A stretch of 64,000 nucleotides of DNA from Acanthochromis polyacanthus (taxonomy: Eukaryota; Chordata; Actinopteri; Pomacentridae): the NCBI RefSeq assembly GCF_021347895.1, contig NC_067126.1, positions 33,058,482 to 33,122,481 on the forward strand. The letters run 5' to 3'. Positions within the stretch are counted from its first letter, which is position 1, and each line of letters begins with the position of its first letter. The notes under the pieces were generated by a model. It saw only the letters and a list, made by a program, of their open reading frames with translations. It searched no databases and was not told the origin of the DNA. Shown here one piece after another: positions 14,989 to 27,800 of the stretch. The position numbers were made by a program, and so were the translations under genes.

Positions 14989-16989
14989 TTCCCCAAATGA
15001 AAATGACAGAAAATTGCTATTCAGAAAACTTATTAGTGTCATTTTTGGATCATGTCATGTCAAGGCATTTTCATTTTCTATTAGAAAAAGAAAAAAAAAA
15101 AAAGATTCATATCACGAAGTGTTTCTGGTACACTTTAAATTCTTGCACTCAGAATGATACATTAATGAAACAATGAATGTACTCGCTTTGCATTATCCAA
15201 AGCGATTCTTGAATTAACAATAAATACAGAGGCGTCAAGTTTACACGTCCTAATGCGGTGCAGTTTTAGCTGTTTAAATGCAAGTATGCTTTCTGCCTTT
15301 TAAACAAACATGCAAGTAAAGCTAAAAGCGTTATTTTATAATTTGCCCTTAAGGCACGCATGCTGTGTTCAGTGACATCACTCTGTTAAAATGAAAACTA
15401 CACTCTCAATATTGTTTACTGTTGTTTCCTCACCAACAGTTCTCAGCCAAGTGGAACCATCTCCCATAGAATTTAGTGGAGGTGGAAGACAAGCTCTTAA
15501 TCGGCTGTGTTATTGAATTATTGAATTAAAAGCTTAAGTACTCAGGGTGAGCATGTCAATTTTTCACAACTGAATGGTACAGTGCTCATTCCATTTTCAT
15601 CTCAATAGATCATTTGTGTATGTAAAATGTAGAAGAATGGAGGTATTACACAGATCGGTTTCATTGTCTGTAATTCCCTTTCACTGTGACTGTAATCATT
15701 CTGAGAGACAAGTCATATTCATCCAACACTGCATGCTAGTCCTTAATCTGCATTCAGCTCCCCTCAACAACATAACACTTTTTTGTCAAGCAGCTGTACT
15801 GTAGCAAAGTGTTAATTAAGAAAAGGTTTGCTTCAAAGCAAATGCCACATAATTATGGCAGAAGTGGAAGTTTAACCTGTTTTACATCCTTAAGTGATAT
15901 AGTGTTAAAAAGTTGGAGGAGTAAGTGTCGCAGCAAATGGTTCAACCCTTTTCTACTTGACATTCTGCTCACCTGTCTTCATCCCCCGTGTTCTGAAACC
16001 CTGGGACTGATACAGATAAAATGATGTGATGTTTCTGTCTGTATTTCAATGGGATGAGTTGCTGTGACCCACGCAATCTCCCTCTCAAAGAGTATTTCAA
16101 CTTATGCAGATGAGCTCATCAGAGCTGCCTGCTGAGATGAGACATCTAGGTCTGGAATTGTGTCAATACCAGCACCAAAACAAATGCAAATCAAAATCCA
16201 AATTAATGTGTTTTCCCTGAGGAGAAACTGAGTCGTACTTATAGTCAGCTCTCAGTAGATGACAGGATTCTGTTATCCAGAGCTCATGAAAAACAAGGCA
16301 TTCTCAAACCGCTCACTGAGCCGGGGTACAAAAGTCAGTGTCTCCAGATGGAGAAACTAAACTAAACTAAACTAAGTAAAAAGAAGCAGGAGGCTTTTGT
16401 GTGATTGTTTTACAGATGCGAAATAGTAAACATCCCTACATTTCCAGGATCCCCAAGTTTAGTGATCCAGCTCAGTAAACATACATCCATGTTTATTCTT
16501 AATCGCTCCCATATATACAAAGTCAGGCAGATGTAGTGGATATGTGCTGGGTTTTCTAAATAGAATTACTCTGGGTAGAGCAACATTTATGTCCTTGTCT
16601 CCTGGTGGAATGAACAAACAGCAGCCATTTTTGCAAAGCAAGTTGTGTTTGGAAAGAAATGAGCAAATGGATGGATTGCAGCAGTTTAGCCTGTTCTAAT
16701 ATGTCCACAGACCATGGCCTTCTGTCACTACTCCCACCCTTTCTGCATTTGATTGAATAGTAAATCGAGCACAATGCATACAAACAGCACATTTGCACAT
16801 GTACTCTTGTAAATCTAAGGAGGAAGACAGCGAATGATCGACATTTAATACACTCAATGAAAAGGCTCTGAATTTCCACATATTAAGCATCAGTGTCTCC
16901 TAACCTTGAGATCTTTTCAGCGAATGTTCTCTATTTTTATTTGGTGTACAATTCTCCGTCTCTTTTTTTTTTTTTTTTGCATGTGCTTG
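14989..16989. other. Non-coding DNA, no gene seen
   Basis: AT-rich unique-looking sequence. A short AACTA tandem run is near 16355-16377. No open frame here has a recognisable domain. Confidence 0.5.
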
Positions 16990-17083
16990 TGATAACCTTT
17001 AATGCACTATTTGTTCAATCCTTCGCCGCTGGGATGACCTACTTTCCCCCACAGGGATCATTAAAATTTCATTTTATCTAATC
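16990..17083 (+). repeat. Probable LINE (L2/Rex-like) 3' tail
   Basis: A TGCACTATTTG... stretch leads into CGCCGCTGGGATGACC, then TTTCCCCCACAGGGATCATTAAA and a TTTTATCTAATC end. This is the usual layout of fish L2/CR1-type LINE 3' ends (TTTCCCC...GGGATCAATAAAG followed by a short TATCT-like tail). No reverse transcriptase sequence precedes it, as expected for a heavily 5'-truncated copy. Assignment is from memory of the consensus. Confidence 0.5.
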
Positions 17084-17378
17084 AAAGAACTCATTGCTAA
17101 AAAGTCCTTGCTTGTAACTGCTAGTTGCAGCTGAACGTTGAGTGTTTTTTTCTTTTTGTGTTAGATTTATGCCTAGTCATTTGTCAGACACATTCATATT
17201 TAAACAAACCTGTAATCACAAGTAGACACTTACTGACAGCAGCTCTGATAACTTGGAATTTGAAAATATCAGGGCAAAACGTCTCCATCTCCACTGTATG
17301 ATGCATATTTTAATAAAAGCATTGAGCAGAGGGAGTCAACTCAGCTTCTGGTGGGTGCACTAACACACAGTGCCTGCT

Positions 17379-17394
17379 TTTATTTGACTTTATT
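17379..17394 (-). terminator. pcdh17: Candidate poly(A) signals of pcdh17
   Basis: Two AATAAA hexamers on the minus strand (TTTATT at 17379-17384 and 17389-17394 on the plus strand) lie about 930 bases downstream of the pcdh17 stop codon. A weaker ATTAAA lies closer, near 17659. Which one is used cannot be told from sequence alone. Confidence 0.4.
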
Positions 17395-18316
17395 AAATAT
17401 AAATAGCTGTGTAAAATGTCGATTGTGATTTTCTAGAAGTTCCTGTAACTAAGATCTTGACTACTGCAGGGTAACATGTGCTGGTATACAGTATGTAGCT
17501 AAAGTTGGCACATTTGCAGAGTCACTAGTGCTATCTCTCATTAACACGTATAAAGCACCTTGTAGACATTAATGCACTTCTCTCACATAAAACACGACAG
17601 CTTCAGATGTTCTCACCAGTCAAAAATAAATTGCCTTCCATGCACACAGTGTATACAAATTTAATAAAATACACAACAAGTACAGTAGCCCACATTCACG
17701 TGTAAGCTCAGCTTATTTTCACATAAACTGCAGAGAGGACAACAATAAAATTACAAATACATTCTTAAAAAACTGTTTTTAGAGGAACCTCAAATGGTTT
17801 TATGAAAAGGGACATTCCCTGTTGCACCACCATTAACAGTTCATAAGACACTTCACTTTTGAATTTTAACGTCACTGATATGTATTTCCGTTGCCTGTGA
17901 TATTCAAAGAGATGTTCCTTATACACTAAATGGAGACAGAAAGCTTCACTGTACAAAAGCAGACAGGACTCAATAGCGTAACAGTAGCAATTTGTTCAAC
18001 AGCCTCACAAAATTGGAGTTTGAAATGTGTAAAATACAGACATCTAAATTGACAGGTACAGTACACCATGGAAACACTTGAAGTCAGATAAGCACTGATT
18101 TCCCCCCCCAAACCTTCACAGCAGTCAAGGACACATATTTCACCTAAACACAACAAGTCACAAACTCAAAAAGAACATACAAAGCAGATGGTTTTTGGTT
18201 ATACAATGCGTGTCTGAACACCTCTGTGGGTCAAAATAAATCGCCTCTTGGCCGTTATTCTGTGATATCATCATCACACCCCTGGCAGGTGAGAGCGAGT
18301 GGGATCATCTGACCTG

Positions 18317-18894
18317 TCAGTTACCGGAGTCCCGCGGGTCGAGAGCACAATCTGACCCCCCACACTCCTGGCTGATGACAGAGCTGTGAATGAGGCTGCT
18401 TGACAGGGACTTAGGCCTGAGCTCGCAGGTCAGGTAGGGGGGCTCCTCCAATTCGGTGTGCAGTGGGGAGCACTGGCCATCTGGAGGGCCATAGGCACTG
18501 CTGTCTGAACCCCCGTCCCTCTCTTCTTTGGACTCTTGGTTGGCCAAGTCCAGGGGCATATTACTCTTGGTGGGACTACTGGACGCAGATGGACTCTCCT
18601 GTAGCGGTGGGCTTAGTGCACGCTGCGATTTTAAGTAAGGTTTGACATTGGCAACAAGGATTGTACTGTCCCGCTGTTCCTTTCCAAACGTGCTGAGGGT
18701 TTTTCTGCTGTTGCAGCTGATGGTGCCATAAATCTCTGTCTCTACCATGGCATCCATTCCCACAGGGATGAAAAGGTTGGTACGATTATCGGCGCTGTCT
18801 GCTTGGCTTCCTACCCGTAACTTTGGCATCCAGCATCTGTCAGAATGTCCCAGTGCACGACATTCATCGGTGCAGTGGACTGATTTGTCTTGCT
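18317..18894 (-). CDS. pcdh17: pcdh17 coding exon 4 (C-terminal tail)
   Basis: The acceptor is TTTCAG (18895-18900 on the plus strand, reverse-complemented). Two bases complete a Glu codon begun in exon 3, then 191 codons run to TGA at 18317-18319. It encodes HCTDECRALGHSDRCWMP, the TNLFIP block, the WIRS-like LSTFGK and the ILVANVKPYLK..RALSP..QE.PSASSSPTK block, all close to human PCDH17. The remainder (from about residue 1022) is Ser/Glu/Pro-rich and unlike the human end. Confidence 0.93.
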
Positions 18895-21800
18895 CTGAAA
18901 AAGAAACAGTTAAACATTTGTTATTGGACCCTGCAGGGGTGCGTATAAACCTCGGAGAAAATGCAGATGACATTTTGAGGGATAAGCAGCAACATGCAAA
19001 CAAAGACAAATTCTAGTTCTATTTTTAAAATCCTACTAATAACTACAGTATCTTGGTTCATAGATGCTTTTCCACATGTCACTAGAAAATTTCAGAATGA
19101 AACGGCAACCAGCAGCAACAGCTACGGGTTCAAATTTAGCACTGTGGATTTTGTTTTCTTAAGTACATTTTTTTTGCATCCTAAAAAATGCTCACAATGC
19201 AATGCTAAAGTAATGATACCCAACATTGTCATACACAAAGAAAATAAAGTTCACTTTGCATTTTTTTTCTTTTTCTGGTCAATGTTGCAAATGCATGATT
19301 CATCCTATTTATGAAACCTTTTCCCTCTACCGTTCTCAACAACCTGTGTAGGTGTTTCCTGGAAAATATCATCTGGTGCAGAGGAAGTGATGTTTTATCA
19401 TTTACATTTTCATCAGAAGTAGCTTGTGTGAAATAAATAGAAAAACAAGTCGGAAATTTGCATGCGTATATTCAACATTTCTGACCAGGCTTTCTGTGTT
19501 TAAGATGATGCTTGTCAGAATATTGTTCAGGCTCATTATACTCATTTTTGAGTTGCGAAACACTTTCATAGATGGGGTGATTACAGGTGTTCATTTTGGG
19601 CATTCAATCTAAAAATCTGACTAACAGGGAAAGAACAGCTGAAGTTAAATTTTGGAAACATCATTAGCACCACAAGCGCTCATTAGTTTGACCTTTTGTA
19701 CTTTTTGTAATTATTTTAAGGCTTTCTGATGCATAATCAGCAGCTCATTTGCATTTCTCGCCTCTTTTTTCATTTTACTTCTGATTGGTGGATGCATATT
19801 GTGAACTGTGTTGTTTTTCCAGCTCTTGTGAATCTTGTTAACTGCAGCAGCTCATCAACATATTTCCATTTGAGTATGAAACACAACAATGAATGTGTGG
19901 AGGGGGAGGGAAAAAAGCTGAAGTCAAAGTGATGAGCTTCTGTTTTTTGGTGAAAACAGGCCAAAACGTAAAAACAGTAAGCTTTACATATTGTCCACAC
20001 TAACAGACTAACACTATTTATAGCAGTGTGCAAAACACACACACACACACACACACAAAAACACAAAGTTGTCTCCCCAGCAACATATTAATGATTGAAA
20101 TGGTTTCCTAAATATTCCATGACTGTAGTAGTTTGTGCTGGATTGGCTGATGTTTCACACAATTGGACTGCACAGCATGTACAAGTGTATTAGTATCAGT
20201 AGTAAAAAATGAGGAGATTGCCAAGGCTCTATCTTTGCGCCATAACTCAGCCTTTTACATTTCACACCACACCTAACCCTGGAGACATAAAATAAGCACA
20301 CAGAGAGCAACACGTACAAGGAGTCAATTTCCACAGTGTTATGATGTAGAAGGTGTCTCTGTGTTTTTTTTTTTTTAGAGGCCATTACATTGTGCTATCA
20401 AAATTAATCTGACAATGAAGCATTGAGGAGTTCTGCATGTCTGGGCATGATGGAAAATGTCAAACATGTCTTTGTAAATTGGCGATAAATAATAGTTTTC
20501 CTTCATTTGTTCGACACAAAAATGAAACAGCAATTTCATCTGTAAAAACTATTAATTTCAAGCAATCCTCCTGTTGTTCTGTTGACTGATTTAATTTTGC
20601 TCTAATGTGCTCTCTTTGCTGCGATAGCCATGAAGTTGTAACAGCCTTTCACAGAAATTCAAATAATGATCACAGAATTGATTTGATTTCGGTTTGGGTG
20701 TCGTACATTGTGCTTCCTGTTAAAATATCCAAGAAATGATTAAATGAGCCTACGCAAAGAGGAATACACAGACAGAAATATCACACAAGCACATCTACAA
20801 CATCTCTGTTTTCATCCAGAAGTATCATCCCACAGGAGCCAAATATCTCCTCCTCGCTCATGTAGCCACATTCTGCTCCCATTGAAAGCAACAATTCCAA
20901 ACATTTTTTTTTTTTGCTTTTATGGAAACTCCACCAATATTTCATTGATTATCTGATGCCACTTTGAAAGCTCTTCAGTCTATAAATAAGGCACCTCTGT
21001 CTTGCTCACATGCCATTCTGTGATATCAAAGACCACGAGGCAAGTGACTAACTGTGAATGAGGCACTTGATCTCATTTTGAAACCTGGCTCTGATGAGGA
21101 TGAGACTATCAGCCTGGAAACAAGAGGAAGCTCCACACGACGGGGCTCTTCCTCGAAGAGGCGGGGAGATCCTCACGTTCAAAGGCAACAGCGCCTTCCT
21201 CATGCACCAGCCTCAACCAGTTTGCTGGAGGATACACACACCCAAGGAGGAAGTTCAAACAACAACACACACACTAAGAAAGATACCTTCACTGCGCCGC
21301 AACCCCCAAGAGATGTGAGAAGCAGCGCCGCGTTCCACACATCCATTGCAAAGCACATTTGCAAAGTAGATGCCACAACTATCACATACTGCTGCTCAAG
21401 TCTATTAACACCTACACAAGCACGCCCACACGTAGCCATAGGATACAATGGAACTGTTAATTATGCTATGACTGGGCAGAGCCAAAGGGGCTTGTTAATG
21501 CTATATCAGAACTGTTTTGCAGGTTTAATGCATTCAGGAAAAGGAGCTTCGACACTCTAGTGCCAAAAATGCAATAAAAGAATAAACTATATATCTACAA
21601 TGGGCTTGAGTCATTACTTTAGGCTGTTGTGCATTTTTTATTAAATTGTGTCTGAGTAATAGGTGTCACTGTGTATTATGCGATCTCCTAATTGTAGATG
21701 GAGTTGTCACTTCTTCTCTTTATATATAGGCTGCTTTTTGTTCACAAGGCTGTTTCTCTGACAAATACCTTGTACATCAAAATCTTTCATCAATACAGTT

Positions 21801-24800
21801 TTCGCTGATAAAAACTACCATTTCCATATACATGCTGTTTTGTTGCTGTGCAACTGCACCCAGCTAGATGAACACTTTGTCTACATTATTTGCTTTTTAA
21901 AAAGGATGTTTTAATGTGGAAAAGTGTGGTTTTCTTTCTCGGCAGAATGAACTCAGTCAGTTTTAACCACCAGCACAGTTAATGCCGTTTTTATGTAAAG
22001 GTCTAAACCTTGGAGCGACACTTTTGATAATCAGCTCTTGTAACACTAAACGTGTGTAACTGTTGGTCAGTTAAAGTGAGTTTTAAAGGATTTGGAAACT
22101 TGACAAAAGGCAATCTTTTATTAAAACTTAAAGCTAGAGTGTGGGACTTTCACGTCCAAGTGAATGTCAGCTACACTCACACCCTTGTCAGATGAGGTCC
22201 AACAATGGTAATTATGCCTTTCATTGACAGGCATTATGAAATATACCAAAGGTTTAAATATGGTTTCTGTGGCAACATTCCTGCATTGCTGCACCAGTAG
22301 CGATGTATTTTACATCAACCAGCGATGACTGGTTTGCCTGAGCTGAAAAGAGAGGCAACCGTAGCAACAGAGGCAGAGTAGGATACAGCGACTAGGATTA
22401 TGACAGAACAATCTAGCAAGCATCCAAGTAAAGTTTCTGATGCTTTAGATAAAGACGAAACTCAACATTCAAAAGAAGGATGATAGTCTAAAAGGGAAAG
22501 AGATTATCCTCGCTGCAGAAATGTGAAGACAAAAATTCCACTTTGCAGCTTTAATAAAAGATTTATGATATTGTCATGCATTTTTGTTCACGTTTGACAG
22601 GTATTGTAATACTGTTTTGTGTTTTGTTTGTTTCTCGGAACAATGCTTTTATGGTGCTCTCTCTATCAGAACTCTGAACAAGAAAAAAGAGATTTGCTCA
22701 GATCAGAGTAATTGTCAGGATTTGATCACTTGTGTTTTTAAGACATCATATCTGGTCAGTCAGGTGTCAGCTAAGCAACATACTTGGCGATTATAGTAAA
22801 GGTTGTAGTCAAGTCGTTTTTTCTTTATAATTGGCCCTGTTTAAACCCAGCTAAAGTTTACAAGCCATCTTTACTCTTAGACATTAGACACATTTTACTT
22901 CTCGGTTGCATACATACAATATGTACTGTCTTGTTACAAGTTATATAAACTTAGATTGTAAAATTTTGAACAAAACTATTCAGGCATGTCAGGATCCAAA
23001 ATACACATATGAGCTCAAAGTGCATTGTATAAAGAAGAAGAAAATGATGGCTTTGATTTGGCAAAAGACGCAATACAGATCCTGCATATTGTAAGTGCGA
23101 TGCTTTGATGCATCTACACCCCAGATTACAGTTCTGTGCCCCCTGTGTTTGTGTTTCCCCGTCTTTCTTCTAGCGCCATAGAGAAAAGTATTTTCTTATG
23201 CACAGCTACACAGGGCCAGAACAATAAGCATAAGCAAGGAGGAGCAGGGAGATGCTGAATTCATTTCCATGGTACCTATCACCACTGCGGAGGAGCTAGC
23301 AGATGATGCTGATGCAAAGGGATGTATGTGCTTAGAAGGTACAGCAACAACAGAGAAAGGTATTTTTGCCATTTGCGCTATTGTGTCTGGCTGCAAAACA
23401 GAGGTAATTGAAGGCCTGGGTGTGCATATTTATAAGCTTTCAGACGTAATGAGCTATCACTTTACATTGCATCTACCTGTTTAGCATTTATTAGCAGTAT
23501 ATAAACACAAAACATGGCTGATTATGTACTTTAATGTAGCTGTAAGTGGATGTAAGAACATCTGTAAGTGGTTACTGATATATAGTAGTTGTCAAAGATT
23601 ATAAACTCTCCTGTAAAGTCCATCATTTTTATTTTAATATTCTAAAAATTACAACATAACTGTGTTTTGTTGCATTGCTTTGCATTGTTAATAAATATAA
23701 CCACCTCCTTCAAGTTATAGTTGCAAAAAATACATGAATAAACTCTTAAATCTGTTTACATCTAAACTGTATTGTATTAGAGCCATTTAGTAAGTGTTAT
23801 ACTGATATGAATGCCAAGTAGGGAAAGATAAATTAAAGTGTTACGCTTAATGCTTACAAGGGATAAAGATTTGTAATCCTGTTATAATCACACCTTTATG
23901 ATCACGCACTGTGGTTATTTTCTATAACACCTGGTATAAGCAAGCTATTAATTAATTGCACCAGCTTGTGAAGGATAAATATTTTACAATAATGCTAGCA
24001 GCTAGAACTTTATATTATTTAGTAACATAAGAGCTGAAAGAACAGGTGAGGAAGAGCGTGTGCTTTCCTCTGTTCTGCCCGTCATTAACTTTCCATTTTA
24101 CATTTCAGCACTGAGTGAATTTCTTGTTAAATAATAGCTTTAAAATTGACAAGAGTTACACAATGGCTTCATGTAGTCCGCTGTGTTAACACAGTCACAT
24201 AACACGATCAAGACAAAGTGGCAAATAGCTGTGATCTTATGGGCAAATGCAGAATGGAACAATAACGTGTTCTCAAAAAAAAAACAAAAAAAACAAAGAA
24301 ACTGCCTGCCCATTATAAATAGAATCAGAGAAAGCCTAGCAACATACCCACTGTGCATCTGGTGTCTGTGAGAGTGAATAAATATTCAGAGTGCATGATA
24401 GTGGAAGCTGCACAGGTGCATATATTACCTGTATCAAAGCAGCCAGGAGACTAGAGGGATGGTAAAGGTAAAGACATAAAAGCAATACTACTTAACCCAC
24501 AAGCTTTTGTGTTGGTGCATTTGGAACTAAAATTCTGTGGTGTCTCCATTTTGGATAATAGTGCTATCTTGTCTAAATCTGCAAAACAGTGGCTTTGTTG
24601 TACAATAAATGTACCTGTATGTTGTGTGTGTCTGTGTGTGTGAGAGAGAGAGTGAGAGACAGAAGGAGTGTGTGGGTTGGAGGGTGATGTTTTTGTGTGA
24701 TCAAGTCTAAGGCATAATGCATAATGTAGATCTTCCATCTTGCAGTCAGCAGAGAGTGACACCATTTAATGTTCAACTGACCAACCCCTCGAGAGATAGA

Positions 24801-27800
24801 GAACGCAATTTAATCTAACCATTAGTTTTGCTTCTTAACCACATTGCTCACATGCAAACAGCAGAGGCATTAGCACAACATATTGATATTAAAAGTAATG
24901 CTCCCACTTCATGGCATTTCTCCCATCTTACCAGCGCAGGTCTATAAATTAACTGGCATCCTTGTCAAGGAGCCGTCAGCGCTGCACTTGTAAATATTCA
25001 TGTTCACATGTACAAAACATCACTTTCAATATCTCTCCATGTGATTGGCCTTAGAACTTGTGTTGAATCAGATTCAGAAATGTGCTGCAAAAAAAAAAAT
25101 TGTGATTGAATTTACACCTCCCACAGAGTCAAGTTTGGTCTGCCATAATTTCTCCTAGCACACACACACACACACACTCAGAAAGAAACACACATTCACA
25201 CATATAAAGTGAGATAGATAGAGAGGGAGAGATTGGTGCATCCTTCTGGAAGCCGCAAGAGTGTTTCCATCTCTGCCCTCCTGAGCATGCTGCAAACAAA
25301 CAGTTCATAGCAATGTAAATGGTGTGGAAAGTGCTGCATAGGGACATGATGACCACAGCCATTCTCTTCCAAGGCACAGACAAGGAAATGAGAAACATCA
25401 CCACTTCACTCAAGTCCTCCATTATCTTTTATCTTGCCTGTGAGAGTTACTTTCATATTTTCAGTTTATGGCTAAATATATCAGTCCCTATCAGGTCAGC
25501 CAGGTTGCAACAGATTGACAGTCATCTATGATTATACTCCTGGCAGTGCGGATCTCTTCAGATTTGTGAAATAAAATTTAACTTTTCTATTTTCAGTTGC
25601 GAAAGCGAGCACCTCTCAAAACAGTGTAACCACAGCAAAACCAATAATAACTGAGAAAATCTTTCCAAGCAAAAGGTGGAAACACTCTGTCATGTTGCAC
25701 CAGAAATATCTGTCATTTTGCACTGCAAGTGTCTGTCATGCTTTCTTGTCTCTGTCGTGTTATTCAAGACATGCATGCGACGAATCTGTGTTCAAATAAT
25801 GACATGATCAAAAGGGACACAGACAGAGGTACACTTTGCCATGCATATGAGTTTGTTTGATGGCTAAATCAGACAGAAGATGTTTGAAAATTTCTACCTT
25901 CAGCCAGTGGACTCTTTTATCCCTTTAAACTACTATCTACCTTCCACTCTGCTGCCTTCATGTAATCTTTGAAACACAGCTCATGCTGTCTGCAATGTAA
26001 AGTGGAACAAAGTAATACTACCTGCTGCAGCTACAGCATCTAATCACCAGTGTGGATTTACCTCTTCTGCGTTGACGGGAGAAGCACATTGGGTGCATCG
26101 GCTGTTTTCAGAAGCTGGTAGAGCTCCACTTAAACAGCAGTGAGCTGCATGCACGTTCTCACTGCATAAAGTATAAAGAATGTCTGGGACAAGAGTCAGT
26201 TAGGCACCTTCAAGATGTCCACTCACCCTGCTCAAAAGGCTGGCCATTAACTGCTGTTGCTTTCATCTTGAGGGCCTCCCTGGCAGACGTGTCGCAGTGT
26301 GAGCCTTTATTAGTATCCTGGTCACTATCAGCCTGGTCACTATCACCATGGCCACTGTCTCGGAGGCTTGCTCGTTCTGCATCCTTAAATGTTGAGCTGC
26401 AGCAGAATAGAAAGGGGGGAAAAAAAACTCAACTTATCATTACCTCTGTGTGAGGGCTGCTGTTTGATAGCCATAGTCAGCTGGCTTGGTACAAAGATGA
26501 AGAAGCTAAAAGCACTGGTCAGGAAGATTTTGGATAGTGCTCTTACCTTTGAACAAATGGCTGCCTGCTGCCAGCATAATTGGGCTCTGAGGGGAAATTT
26601 TCCGTCTAGAAACAAAAAAATATATATATTTTTGCATTTACCATGTTAAAAATTTCAAAAATAGCCCAAGTTGCAAGAGACTGAGACAGGAAAATAAATG
26701 TTATCTATTTTTTTCTTTCTTGTTTTTTTTTTAAACATTTTTATAATCACATCTAAAAGATGTCAATAAAAGCCACTGAGCACCTGCCAGTGATGACGGC
26801 ATGATAAGAACAAATCTCCATTGTGACCATATGTGCTCTCCTTGGCAAGGCCACTGTCATCAGCATCCTTTTCCCCCTATCTTGAGAATAATGTGTTTGT
26901 GCTGATCACACCCACATACCCTAGTGACTGGTGACAGTGCCAGGCCTTGTCATCTGTGTTATCATCTCCAAATGAGACTGTCTGCGAGACTGTCCTAGAT
27001 ATTTACATCGTTTACAACAGATAATTCTGCTGTGCTAAACAGCGCTACAAGCCCATGCTGTCAAATTAGCATGTTAGCTGGCTCGTGTATTCAACCCTGC
27101 CTACAAGGCAAGGCTGGACCCTATTAATGGCCTTATCTTGCCAACTTTGGATGCGGATGAGTGAATCTGGCCCATATTTGCGGGAAGCGAAAAATGCGAT
27201 TGTAAGGTTATGCTGTGTGCATCTAGCTGTCTGGTGCACATTGGTTCAGTAATGTGATCAGACAAGCTGCTCAAACACCTGTCCAATCCCACATTTCAGG
27301 CAAGGTTTTGTTTTCACTCTATAGCAGTGAATCTGGCAGGGTCACAGCAGCCTTGTTCAAGACTCACACTGTTTGCATGTCTAACTGAGAGGACTTTCTG
27401 ATTATGAAGACCAACTGTACCATTTTGCAAGAGAAGACTTAGAATGCAGCAATTTCAAAAGCATTCTCAGATAGAGATGCGAAAAAAGCTCTCATTTTAG
27501 AGGAATGCCATTTAAAACACATGAATGACATCCAGCGTTTATAGTTGCCATATCAGGCTTTATGTGCAGAGAATATAGTGTCACAACAGAGAGAGAAAAA
27601 GTGGAAATAATGATGTCTGCTCACAGTGTCAGGCTTTCTCTTTTTTCAGTCGATTACTTTTCTTTTGTCAGATTTATATGGCAAAGCAGCGTGCGCAGAT
27701 AAGCAAGAATAAAGGGCAGATAAAGAATACGGTGCAGCATCCTCCTTACCTGTATCACTGACATCCTATTCGCTGGAGTGTCTGTGCTAAGCCCGGCAAA

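Larger units (their letters stand above)
18895..26226 (-). other. pcdh17: pcdh17 intron 3
   Basis: A 7332-bp intron between the GTGAGT donor (26221-26226) and the TTTCAG acceptor (18895-18900). It contains a (CA)n tract near 20035-20057, a probable MITE at 22128-22554 and a (CA)n tract near 25159-25180. Open frames in it (the largest is 168 codons near 21054-21560, plus strand) have low-complexity Thr/Ser-rich content and no recognised domain. Confidence 0.8.

Noticed and set aside
18317..19009. Minus-strand frame from 19009 as a separate 230-aa protein
   Set aside because: The part above 18894 is intron. The TTTCAG acceptor and the in-phase match to pcdh17 show that only 18317-18894 is coding.
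21054..21560. 168-codon plus-strand open frame in pcdh17 intron 3
   Set aside because: Low-complexity Thr/Ser/Arg content with no known domain, antisense to pcdh17 and with no sign of splicing or conservation that I can judge. Probably chance.
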